A program made the position numbers and the translations under genes. Source: Crossaster papposus (lineage: Eukaryota; Echinodermata; Asteroidea; Velatida; Solasteridae). Taken from it: 64,000 bases of DNA. The notes below the pieces were generated by a model, which worked only from the letters and a program-made list of their open reading frames with translations, was not told where the DNA came from and made no database searches. Shown here piece by piece: positions 22,058 to 32,900 of the stretch. Location: NCBI GenBank assembly GCA_037893245.1, contig JBAIAA010001144.1, forward strand, positions 304,878-368,877, written 5' to 3'. How positions within the stretch are numbered: the first letter of the stretch is position 1; each line of letters begins with the position of its first letter.

Positions 22058-23388
22058 TGTAGGGATCCGATCTGGTCCCCCCTTCCAAAAACGGTAGCAC
22101 CCCTATTTTAAAATTGTATTAGTCCCCCAATATGGGCAACACCCAGGAGACTACAGAGAACTGGTGATGTGGCAGTCCTGGTACCCTTCAAGCCATTCTT
22201 ACATTAGATCAGATGACTTGAAGAGTACAACAAAGAACAACCATTACCAGTTTTCCCCCTGTCTCTTTACTTCACAGGTATGTGGGATTTATTTGAATTC
22301 TCATTGATACAAATATGTTCATAGATTGCCTAGATGCCATTCTAGTTAAGTTTCACTTTATGGGAAAGTAGTCATTTTGTCATTTAAACCTTGACCATCC
22401 CTGTGTAATTTTAAGTATACTGAAGACGCACACATACTTTCTACTGCAGAGTCATGATTTTGATTTAGGAATATCTTGTTTTCCTGATGGAGTTTTGATT
22501 AATTAAGTTGTGTTTCTGGAAGTGAATATTTTATAGAATATCTTAATGCTAAGGTTTGTGCTAGATTACTTTTCCAAGTTTATGTATTGTGAGGAGGAAA
22601 AGTCAGCGTAGCTTTCAATTTTAGAAGTTTATTAATTTTCATTGTATAGCTACATGTACATGTGCATACACCCGTACCTATCTACATGTACATTCGACCA
22701 ATGGTCTGAAACAATAAGGACTCTGTGTGGCACCTTCAGGTCTGGTAGAGTCGTTAACTCCAAGCCCTGGGGGCTTGGTCAATGCCATTTTATATCACTC
22801 TAGGGTCAGTAGTAGCCAGGATAGCCTGGGATAGTTTCCTCTTGTTTACAGCATGCACAGGTACATGTATAACCTCCCTCGGGTTTTGGTATCAGAGGCA
22901 AGTGCCAGGCTAGGCTAGTATAAAGACTGGGTATTTTAGCAAAGTTGACTTTATTGTTTATATAGGACCAAGACTTTGCCAGGGTCCCTGAATTGTGGTT
23001 TTGAGTTAATGTTTTCTTTATTCTTTTATCTAATGTGTTTCTTTACTCGGTTTCTGTTCCTTGCTCTATGGGTTATTGAGTGTTTAAGGGTGGTTGCCTC
23101 AGAATAAACACATTTCTTTACTCCTAGTGGCCTGTGTGCCTAATGAGCGTTACACTGCACAAGTGTTTGATAACAGATATACCAGGTCTTGGAATAGGTA
23201 TTTAAAGGGATTAGTTTAATTATTTAGTTATTTCTTTAGTTTTAAATATATAAGTTGTATCATTTCTTACATTAGATCAGATGACTTGAAGAGTACAACA
23301 AAGAACAACCATTACCAGTTTTCCCCCTGTCTCTTTACTTCACAGTACGCCTACCTGTGACTTGTTCGAGTCACCCGTGGGTGCAACA
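22058..23388 (+). repeat. 5' LTR
   Basis: TATAAAG at 22919-22925 and AATAAA at 23103-23108 suggest transcription start and polyadenylation sites, which would place U3 before about 22945. Two exact-looking 82-bp direct repeats lie inside (22196-22277 and 23264-23345). Each ends in a pyrimidine tract plus CACAG; the first is followed by GTATGT. Confidence 0.9.
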
Positions 23389-23390
23389 TT

Positions 23391-23410
23391 TGGCGATCTT
23401 GCCAGGACCT
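23391..23410 (+). promoter_or_regulatory. putative primer-binding site
   Basis: Two bases after the 5' LTR the sequence reads TGGCGATCTTGCCAGGA. It starts with the TGG expected from pairing to a tRNA CCA end. The tRNA species was not identified. Confidence 0.5.
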
Positions 23411-23476
23411 GGTTCCGATGAGTAGTCATCCCGAGATGATTGCCATCGCTACATTGCCTGCCTGACACTAAGGACC

Positions 23477-23839
23477 ATGGCATCTAAGCTGGAGATGACC
23501 ATGGCATCTGAGCTGGAGTCGGTGCACCGTGAGGTGAACACCGCTCTGTACCAGCTGGAAGAAACACAGCTCGCGGAACTCGCCAAGGAGTTGGAGATCA
23601 GTGGAATCGAGGATGGTTTTTCCCGGCTGCGGCTTGTGAAAAGAATTACGAGACACCTGGACCAGGATGAAGTTGACGAGCAACCAGATGGTGGGATAGC
23701 CATGTTACGTACCGTCCTGGAGGCTATCAAATCAGCCACTCCTGCACCGAGCTCCCCAGAAACTTCGACGACAGACGAGAAGAAAGAGACCAGCCTCATC
23801 CTCCTAATGGGACAGTCCCAGCGATGTAATTCCATGTAG
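23477..23839 (+). CDS. gag-like 120-residue protein of the LTR element
   Basis: The start ATG at 23477 has ACCATGG context. The protein contains repeated MASKLEM/MASELES at residues 1-15 from a 24-bp tandem duplication, then a helical stretch LAELAKELEISGIEDGFSRL and KRITRHLDQ, similar in style to the N-terminal gag region of gypsy-type elements. An acidic, serine- and proline-rich tail follows. No zinc knuckle or protease is present. The next 600 bases contain stops in all frames I followed. Its role, if any, would be particle assembly or RNA binding. Confidence 0.5.
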   Translation: MASKLEMTMASELESVHREVNTALYQLEETQLAELAKELEISGIEDGFSRLRLVKRITRHLDQDEVDEQPDGGIAMLRTVLEAIKSATPAPSSPETSTTDEKKETSLILLMGQSQRCNSM

Positions 23840-24472
23840 AGGGGAGCCATACATCAAAAGACTTCCGAAGGCGATCTCGCAGTAATTCGGTTGTTGATCA
23901 CGACAAGTGGAAAAGAGTTATGGAAAAGAGTTACGGATGGACTGGATTAGGCTGGCCAGCAAAAGGGTAGTTGGAGACAGTTGTGAACACTTGAGGACCT
24001 ATGGTGGTTCAACCGCCTACGAGTCCCATACATGAGGAGTCTCCATTAGAAGTAATGCCATCCAGTAATAGAGACACTTGTTAGGCTTCACAGTGTTACA
24101 ATCACATTGATGATGTTGGAAGGTTCAGAAATTACAGAATGATCCTTTGGATCAAGAAGTCCTTGGCCTCCTAGAATTAGCTACTCTAGGACCCTTGAAT
24201 TCGATATTCATGTGGTGCTTGGGAAATACTACTGAATAGCATACAGTTTGTTTGCATTTCTGAGCAAAATATTTCCTATGTCCCACTTGTTCACTGAAGC
24301 ATACGTAGTTAGATGTTTGTAAATAGTTTAGGTTATTCTTTTTCATACCATTTTCACCGCGTACATGTAGTTCGTCGTGTACTTTCTACTATTTTTTTTT
24401 AAATATATACAATTAATTGTAGTTTTTTTCTTCAGAAATGTTGGGGACAACATTTATTTTTTGGGGGGCGCA

Positions 24473-25803
24473 TGTAGGGATCCGATCTGGTCCCCCCTTC
24501 CAAAAACGGTAGCACCCCTATTTTTAAATTGTATTAGTCCCCCAATATGGGCAACACCCAGGAGACTACAGAGAACTGGTGATGTGGCAGTCCTGGTACC
24601 CTTCAAGCCATTCTTACATTAGATCAGATGACTTGAAGAGTACAACAAAGAACAACCATTACCAGTTTTCCCCCTGTCTCTTTACTTCACAGGTATGTGG
24701 GATTTATTTGAATTCTCATTGATACAAATATGTTCATAGATTGCCTAGATGCCATTCTAGTTAAGTTTCACTTTATGGGAAAGTAGTCATTTTGTCATTT
24801 AAACCTTGACCATCCCTGTGTAATTTTAAGTATACTGAAGACGCACACATACTTTCTACTGCAGAGTCATGATTTTGATTTAGGAATATCTTGTTTTCCT
24901 GATGGAGTTTTGATTAATTAAGTTGTGTTTCTGGAAGTGAATATTTTATAGAATATCTTAATGCTAAGGTTTGTGCTAGATTACTTTTCCAAGTTTATGT
25001 ATTGTGAGGAGGAAAAGTCAGCGTAGCTTTCAATTTTAGAAGTTTATTAATTTTCATTGTATAGCTACATGTACATGTGCATACACCCGTACCTATCTAC
25101 ATGTACATTCGACCAATGGTCTGAAACAATAAGGACTCTGTGTGGCACCTTCAGGTCTGGTAGAGTCGTTAACTCCAAGCCCTGGGGGCTTGGTCAATGC
25201 CATTTTATATCACTCTAGGGTCAGTAGTAGCCAGGATAGCCTGGGATAGTTTCCTCTTGTTTACAGCATGCACAGGTACATGTATAACCTCCCTCGGGTT
25301 TTGGTATCAGAGGCAAGTGCCAGGCTAGGCTAGTATAAAGACTGGGTATTTTAGCAAAGTTGACTTTATTGTTTATATAGGACCAAGACTTTGCCAGGGT
25401 CCCTGAATTGTGGTTTTGAGTTAATGTTTTCTTTATTCTTTTATCTAATGTGTTTCTTTACTCGGTTTCTGTTCCTTGCTCTATGGGTTATTGAGTGTTT
25501 AAGGGTGGTTGCCTCAGAATAAACACATTTCTTTACTCCTAGTGGCCTGTGTGCCTAATGAGCGTTACACTGCACAAGTGTTTGATAACAGATATACCAG
25601 GTCTTGGAATAGGTATTTAAAGGGATTAGTTTAATTATTTAGTTATTTCTTTAGTTTTAAATATATAAGTTGTATCATTTCTTACATTAGATCAGATGAC
25701 TTGAAGAGTACAACAAAGAACAACCATTACCAGTTTTCCCCCTGTCTCTTTACTTCACAGTACGCCTACCTGTGACTTGTTCGAGTCACCCGTGGGTGCA
25801 ACA
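24473..25803 (+). repeat. 3' LTR
   Basis: Counterpart of 22058-23388, with the internal 82-bp repeats at 24611-24692 and 25679-25760. The only difference noticed is one base in the T/A run near 24522. Confidence 0.9.
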
Positions 25804-25807
25804 AATG

Positions 25808-26770
25808 TAATTGACAGATTATAGGTGTAATGTGTTCAAACCGATGTGTGTTAGTAACAATTCTGGCTGCAGCGTTTTGAACCCTTTGCAGTTTAGCTAT
25901 CTGTGACTTTGGCAGACCATACAAAAGGCCATTACAATAATCAAGACGACTGGTCACCTAATGCATGAATTAGTTTTAAAAGAGAGTCTTGTAGGCCTAA
26001 TTGTATTAGGAATTGACTAATGTGTTTGATGTTGTGAAGATGGAAAAAGGCTGCAGAGCAAGCTTTATTGATGTGGGTATTCATTGTAAGTTCAGAATCA
26101 AACCATATGACCCCAAATTACGAACACATGTTAATGTTAATTGTATTCAACTGCTGCTTTTATCCGATGATCAAAAACTTAGCATCATTAATTAGAAGCC
26201 GGTCGGCAACATCCATTACCTGATGTCCATGATGCAATTTTCCATTATAGTTACAGCAGCTTGACAAGATATATCGTCAGGTCTAAAAGATAGATACCGC
26301 TGAGTGTGATCGGCATAACACGGAACATCAGGCAGATGATGCTCAATGATGTCAAACAATTTAGAGGCAAAGACAATGAATACAGATGGTCATAAGCAGG
26401 ATCGCTGAGGAACACCACAGTTGATATTAAACTTGTCTGATAAGGTACCTTGAATGGGTACGCGTTATAGCTTCTACCTGACAAATAAGACGAAAACCAA
26501 TCGAGGGCCTTGCCAGTGACTCGAACTTAGACTGCAGACGTTTCAATAAAAAGACGTGATCAACAGTATCGAACGCTGCACTCAGGTCTAAAACTAAAAG
26601 GATAAGCACAAAACAACACAATCGGCGGTTTTATTTTTAAGAGATCTGGTATTTAAGCAACAAAGTTTAAATAGATCATCAGAGGAATCAGCAGGATTTA
26701 CAACAATGTGTTTAAGGACTGGAGTACGGTTTTCCAAAGCTAACCTATTATGAACACAACCAAGCCGCCG
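25808..26770 (-). pseudogene. L2/CR1-like LINE, internally deleted, upstream piece
   Basis: Minus-strand order: an endonuclease start with CCLNTRSLKNKTADCV (about 26630-26680), then a jump to the RT motif DLSAAFDTVDH (about 26560-26600), then [14 protein letters not shown] and [13 protein letters not shown] (25850-25950). The rest of the endonuclease domain is missing, so the copy has a large deletion. Multiple stops and frameshifts. The 3' part continues at 21895-22053, beyond the LTR element. Confidence 0.75.
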
Positions 26771-29160
26771 GTGACCAATGTGAACAGGAATTTTACACTT
26801 ATAGTTACAATCACCCGCTCTATACTACCCCTGAACCGAGAATCGAAAACAATTCAGGCTGAATGGAGTGAAAAATACTCATTTCTGACAGTCTCAGCAT
26901 CAGCAAAGAATTGAATATGTTGTGATTATACATGACTGAATGCCGTAGGCGTATAGGGGTAATTTTCCCACACATGTCTGCCGCATGATCGGCCATGACC
27001 CGCTACACACGACTTTTGTTATCAGAAATCTTTCTGATAAGTGCGTAATAGAAAATCAAGATAACCACAAAAAAGTGCAAGTAACTTGTTTACGCTGTAT
27101 TGCCTACCTTGAACTTGCCTACTTCTACGGTATACTGTCCCTGAAAAGGCGAAAATTACAGATTCTGATCCCTGAAACTGGCAGGATCGAGGTAGGCTAC
27201 TGTGGCTTCTTTGTACGTGCCACAGTTAGTTGGCGAACGATTCAGAATTGATAAATGGAATTTGTACACGTGAAACCTTTCATAAAAGCATGGTTGCAGT
27301 ACACTGTAAAAACGGGGTCACCATTGTAGTCATATTAATATAGCTCTATGGCACTGACACCTATGGGTGCACTAGCCTAATTCAAGTCTCATTGAAAACA
27401 GTGTAAAATCAACAATGTTCATGCTGAGGACCAAGTTTCGAGCACACCGACACCACTCGGGTTTCTCAAACAACAATCAGATTATTGTCTTGGTCTTTAT
27501 CTTTCCATTTCTTTTCAATCTTTAGTGGGTTAGCCAATTAGGCCTACCTTTTTCTTATATTTACACCAAAAGAAACTCACCTCCCGAAAAGTGATACTTC
27601 ACGAGCCTGCAAGCAGCCATTTTACAAATGACACCCCTCCACGTTCTAGGGCAATTAGGACCCATTTTTTAACCGTAATTTTATCAAGTCTGCCATCAGA
27701 TTGAAGCTCTAAAAACGATTTCGCACCTCATATTTAGTGTACCTAGTTTGGGCATGCATAATAATGATTGTATTTCTCTGCTATACGCAAGCTGCATTAC
27801 TTGTTTACATTAGAGTATGGTAGCTCTCTTTGGACAATGTCCCATTTGATCTTTATGGCCCATACGTGTTTGCTCAGTTCGGTCTGTGCTCTCTTGTTTT
27901 CGCATCTGAACAACTGCTTGTGGTTCGCCAGCTTCGCCTTGAATGTTGTGGAGGTTAGCCCGTCGTACGATTCTTCTCGTATCCTGAAGGTATTTCATAA
28001 GTATAGCTCTACAGAGATGTATCGAGCACTTTGGATTGTGATAGATGCCGATTTCATTGAATAATTGTTTTATATTTTTTGTATTGCGTGGATGTTTTCT
28101 TAAAATAAAATACATGTACATGGTTAACTCTGCTGGTCTAATCATTAAATCACTCTCCCCAATAAAGACGTAATGATAGTGTCCCAAAATGGCTCAGAAT
28201 GCACCCCAGAGCACCATAGGACCCAAGAGCTTTTGGGCTCTTGAGCGGGACCCGGTCTTTTCTCCGGTTCGCTTATTTGGAGGACATATATATCCGCAAA
28301 CGTTTCCCGAGATTCACACGGATGACGAATAAACACGTCCCGAGCAAGGCCCAATTTTTTTTTACTATCTACGGATGACGCGTTATTCGTCAGGCACAGC
28401 GGTTTAATTCCACGTTTAATTAGCGGTACCCGCTAGCTGGGTAGAATCATAACTTTGTGGAATATGAGAACATTAATCAAACTTTTGTCAAGCAAATCTA
28501 AATTAGCCTCTGAAACAAAGGATGAATGCGATAAAAAGCCTGTAGTTATCCTCTCTTCATCGTCTAGCCCCCGGAGACTGTATGGCTTCATCATAGTGTA
28601 TCGGAGGGCAAAGGCGGCCGCGACATAATTATCTCGCTGCCGCGACTCCCCAAGGGGAGGCCGCGACTTAGTATGTCGCGGCCGCGACTTAATCGGAATA
28701 AATGAGAAATGCACCCCTGTGAAAAATGGACTTGCCCCTTGAAAGAGCGAGGAAATTTTAACCAGAGACAAAATATGAGATTTAAAAATACAAATAAATT
28801 ATTTACAAGTGCACAAGATCAAGACTAAACTAAAATAATAAGAACCAAACCCAAGAATCAACTGAAAAACAAAATCCTAAAATCAATACTTAAAGGTATA
28901 GGATATACACCATTTGCAGATATACGAAAAATACTAGCGAATAACATAAAACAAAATACAGGCATGAGGTTTAATTTAGACTTTTGACTGAAATCAGACT
29001 TTTTGAATCCAAGACAGTATGTAGTACTAGTACATAATCTATTTTGCAATTTGCAGAGGTTTTTTTTAATTGACAATCTTATTTTCGAAAAATAGCGAAT
29101 ATCATGTGACTTTCTCTCGGCCAGTCAAGATAGAGAATATGTACTTAGGTGGTCTAGATG
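26770..29160. other. no gene recognised; small GC-rich hairpin
   Basis: Open frames at 27768-28064, 27810-28187 and 28433-28771 overlap on both strands and lack family features. A hairpin of GGCCGCGACATA against TATGTCGCGGCC lies at about 28615-28685. The 3' untranslated region of the fucosyltransferase should extend below 29165, but no clear minus-strand AATAAA was picked out. Confidence 0.4.
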
Positions 29161-29164
29161 ATGC

Positions 29165-29990
29165 TTACTTCCATGGTACAAATGACTTGAAGGAGCCCTT
29201 TTTTGTCAAAGACGCAAACCCGGTTTTGCAGCTCTTGAAAAAGCCACTATTCTTCACTGTCCTCCACGCATGGGTCGGGGTGAATACAAACGGCACCACT
29301 TCACAAAACAATTGTGGTTCCAATGGCGGGTAAACTTCCTGAACACTGCCGTGTTGCCGCCAAGCATGATACGCATTGTACATGCTTGCGTTGTGGTCAA
29401 GAGTTTTTAGATACGAGGCTAGGTGCGCAACTGAGTCATAATCGCTGATGTGAATGAAGGATCCCGGGGGTAGGAGCCGTTGGTACGCCTCCTTTCTGCC
29501 TCCGTAAACGACGGGCACCGCCCCCTGGGACAGCGCGTTTCTCCAAACTTTTGCGCTGATATACTCGTCGCACTCAGAATTTTCCAGCGCAAGATAGAAC
29601 TTGTAGCGCGCCATTAGCGTCGCGCACTTCTTGGATATGCGGGGAAAGCAGGTCAGATTCCCAAGGTCCCCCCACACGTCGACCGAGATGTGCTTTTTTA
29701 ACTCGTTGACATACTCAAGGCGAGGCCAGAAGGTACGTTTGGCGTTAGATGCCATCCAGGCGACGAGACCTGTCTTATTAGCCGACCAGTCTCGCGTTGT
29801 CGTCGGAGACTTCTCATCGGAGAGATGATTAGGCAGATATTTGCCCAACGGAAGATAGATGTCCGCTTCGGTGTGGTACGTGATTGAGTGGTGGTATTTG
29901 ATCTCTGCAATTTGGGGATTCCAGAGTGTGTACGTCTGCAGACTCTCAATTCCGTAGAAAAACCAGTGAATGTTGGGATTTAAGATTTGT
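29165..29990 (-). CDS. fucosyltransferase exon 2 (catalytic domain)
   Basis: This exon opens after a TTTGTTCCAG acceptor and runs to a TAA at 29165-29167. It encodes residues 150-423: the segment with NIHWFFYGIESL, then the VAWMASNAK motif, then the GDP-fucose-binding core with ALENS, the conserved WRNAL, GAVPVVYGG and PPGSFI blocks, and a cysteine-containing tail (FCEVV, SCKTG). No stop or frameshift interrupts it, so the gene looks functional. Open frames on the opposite strand here are shadows. Confidence 0.9.
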
Positions 29991-32900
29991 CTGGAACAAA
30001 AAGAGAAAAAAATTGCAATATTGTAATAATTAGAGATTAATAAATACCTAGAAGAGTTGATGGCTTCTGATTGGTGGAGACTCGATCACGCGGAGTGGAT
30101 TATCAGGTAGTAATATCATGGGTTTCAAGAAGAAGCGAATACATGTTCCCTGAACCAGCATTAATCAAGCATCATGTTAGCCTTTTGACAAGGCCTCGTG
30201 ACTCTGGCTAAGCGGCTGAGATGAGTCTAGATACCCGGGGTGAACGCGCGACCGAGTGACGAATGTCACGAGGCCTTTTGCAATGTAGGTTTCACTGCTC
30301 GGCATGAATTATTCATAGATACATATTAGCATGCCAATACGCCCAATCAGAACGGCGATCTCCCAGTTGGCTTCGTTCGTGATTCGTTCAATATCAAAGC
30401 ATGTAAGAAAAGGTAAAAAAACGTATATAAATTTTGCTTCTGAGTTGAATATATGAATGATAAATACAAGATATCACATTTAAATCTATTTTACATGCAA
30501 AATTGCAATAAATTAGGAAGCAACTAATGATTTGAGCTAAATATTGTAAGTGACATGATTGGACATTCCCTGTTTGTAAAATGAACTAGTCCAACTCAAA
30601 TATAAGCTGACGCCACGCGGAGATACGTTCGCTGATTGGACGCTACCATTTCGGTAGCGATTCCAGTCGGAAACAAAGGTTAACATAAGAAATCCAAACC
30701 AGATTGATAAAGGCCACTTGTCTGGGCAATTCGCACTGACGTCACTCAGGTTTTCGCGATTAGTCTCTTTTTAGTCGCTCGGCGTTTATCAGACATGTGG
30801 CCTTGTTTAAAGGCTAGCATCATGTAAGCCCATGATTTCATGTAAGCCCATGATTGGCCGAATACAACAGTTCTACGGTGACTTGTAACAAGAACGAATC
30901 AAATATTGATACTGCGCGCTAGAAATGTACGCGTAGAACGTCTGTATCTATACGCGCGGCATTTTTCAAAATGCGCGTGCGTGTCTGTTAACGCTATCGC
31001 GTTGCTATGCACGGTGGGCATCAGCATAGTCAGCTAGTCTGGTCTCAAAATATGGGTTACAGTAACAACACATTTTGAAGAGACAGGGTACCATGCATAA
31101 GCTAAAACATGACCCCTAAACATGAACACAATACGCTGGAAATATTGCCGAAGATAAAGTCACGAAATTTGAAGCATTTTCAAATTTGTTGGGATTGTTT
31201 TGGTTTTGGATTGCATATCACATTGCCATATCGAGTTCACGGGAACTCCTTTTCAGGAGAATGTCCCAAAACCTATTCTCTTTTCAAAATTTAAATCACA
31301 GTTATTAGATGACTCGGTGAAAACGTTGCTCGATTAAGGTGCCATTAAACAGGTTAACCCCGGTAAAGTTCTTGTCGAATATTTTTCTTCGACCTAAAAA
31401 GGACGGTTATGCGACCGATTAACCTGTGAAAGGGCTAAACAAAATAATTTGTGAAATACCACCATTTCAAAATGGTGCCCAAGAACTTTAAAACCTCAAA
31501 ATCGGCACTTTAAAACCTCAAAATCGGCAAAGTCAATGGAGGTCAACACGATTATTGATAATTTTCCGGTGGGTTGTCTCACTAAATTGAACGGCACAGT
31601 CGTTCTCTTTGTCCCACAGATTCAACTCGCACTTCTAAATAAACTACATAATATGTCCGTGCCACTCATGTAAGAATCATTGTGATGGGAAGAGTGGACA
31701 AAAGAGCTTTTTTGCTTTCAATCATATAGCCGAACATTTGTTTAACTCCAAAATCTTGTATTGTGTACTACATTGTACTACATGTATAACCATATTTGTG
31801 TGCAGCAGCTAGAATCCCTCCTATTATGTGAAATGGTCAAGTCCATTTGACCTGTTTCGCAAAGGATGTGTGTACAGAGGGTCTGTGGTCTGTTGTGGTT
31901 TGTGACGAATCTACAGCAAACTGTAGAAAATACAGTGTAAAATATAACTGGTCAGGCACTATCACTCGTGGACCACAGCAACCAAAAAGTGGGTACAGGG
32001 CCACAAATTGTGAACATTTCTTTGTTAATCCTCAATTGTCATGTGATTCTGTTCATTTTAATGTCACTTTGCAATGTTATGTTCAATAAGTGAGCACAGA
32101 AGAATGTGTAGTGCTGACAAGAATATAATATAATGACAAACAATATATTTTTTAGTGTGGATTTTTGTTTTATGTATATCATTATTATGTATTTTATTAC
32201 AAGCTCGCAATTGTCCTATTAAACTGACCCCTTTAAACAAAACAGCTGATTACTCTCCTTCCCCTTCCCCCCCACCCTTACAAAAATAAAATAATAATAA
32301 ATAAAATAGTACAAATTATCAAAATAACTCGCCCCATGCTGTTATCGCCGCATTACATTTTGTTTAAATGAAATAACTCAAATTCGACAAAATATTTGTT
32401 TGAGAACTGTTAGCATAGTGTTTTGAATAGCTAACTATACACATGTATTATGCCTCCAAAAAGTAGACCCATGGGGGTCGGAACGAAACTCGTTGTCACC
32501 GCTGATGTGAAACTTCTTTAAATAGTTGTTATCTTTCTTTTTTGTTTTTTTACTATGTGTTCTATGTTCTCCAAACTTTGAAAAAGGATGTTATAGCAAG
32601 ACTAGTATAAAGTCTAATTTGTTTTGAGAACAAAGAATTGTCCAAGTGAACACCTGTCTTTGTTCTCCATCATTTTGTTATGAGCCATGGTATAACTCTT
32701 TTGTTTGTACGTATGTGTGTATTTTTGAATGAAAGGAGAAAGTGCCAGTACCTTGATTAAAATGCAAAGTAGCGCTTTGGCCGGCCGGTTTTGAATACTG
32801 CAGCTACGCGGCAATGGCAGAGGGTATTGCGAAAGCCAGCATGAGAGGGTCACACCCGATCCGTTAACAATTTATTGTGAAATCAGAAGCAGCAGATCTG

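Larger units (their letters stand above)
22058..25803 (+). mobile_element. non-autonomous LTR retrotransposon with near-identical 1331-bp LTRs
   Basis: Direct repeats 22058-23388 and 24473-25803 start TGTAGGGATCCG and end GGGTGCAACA. They are equal in length, with one substitution noticed by eye. The 4-bp duplication AATG flanks the whole (22054-22057 and 25804-25807). The 1084-bp interior has only a gag-like frame (23477-23839) and no RT, RNase H or integrase, so it must be mobilised in trans. A purine-rich TTGGGGGGCGCA precedes the 3' LTR. It lies inside a minus-strand LINE, whose frame is restored by its removal. LTR near-identity implies recent insertion. Confidence 0.93.

Noticed and set aside
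23449-23850. 133-residue minus-strand frame
   Set aside because: Antisense shadow of the gag-like frame at 23477-23839, which has the better start context and element orientation.
27768-28187. Overlapping plus and minus open frames of about 100-125 codons
   Set aside because: Neither strand shows family motifs or splice context; both may be chance.
31847-32089. 80-residue cysteine-containing frame in the fucosyltransferase intron
   Set aside because: No recognised fold, no flanking exons found and opposite strand to the host gene; kept only as a note in the intronic entry.
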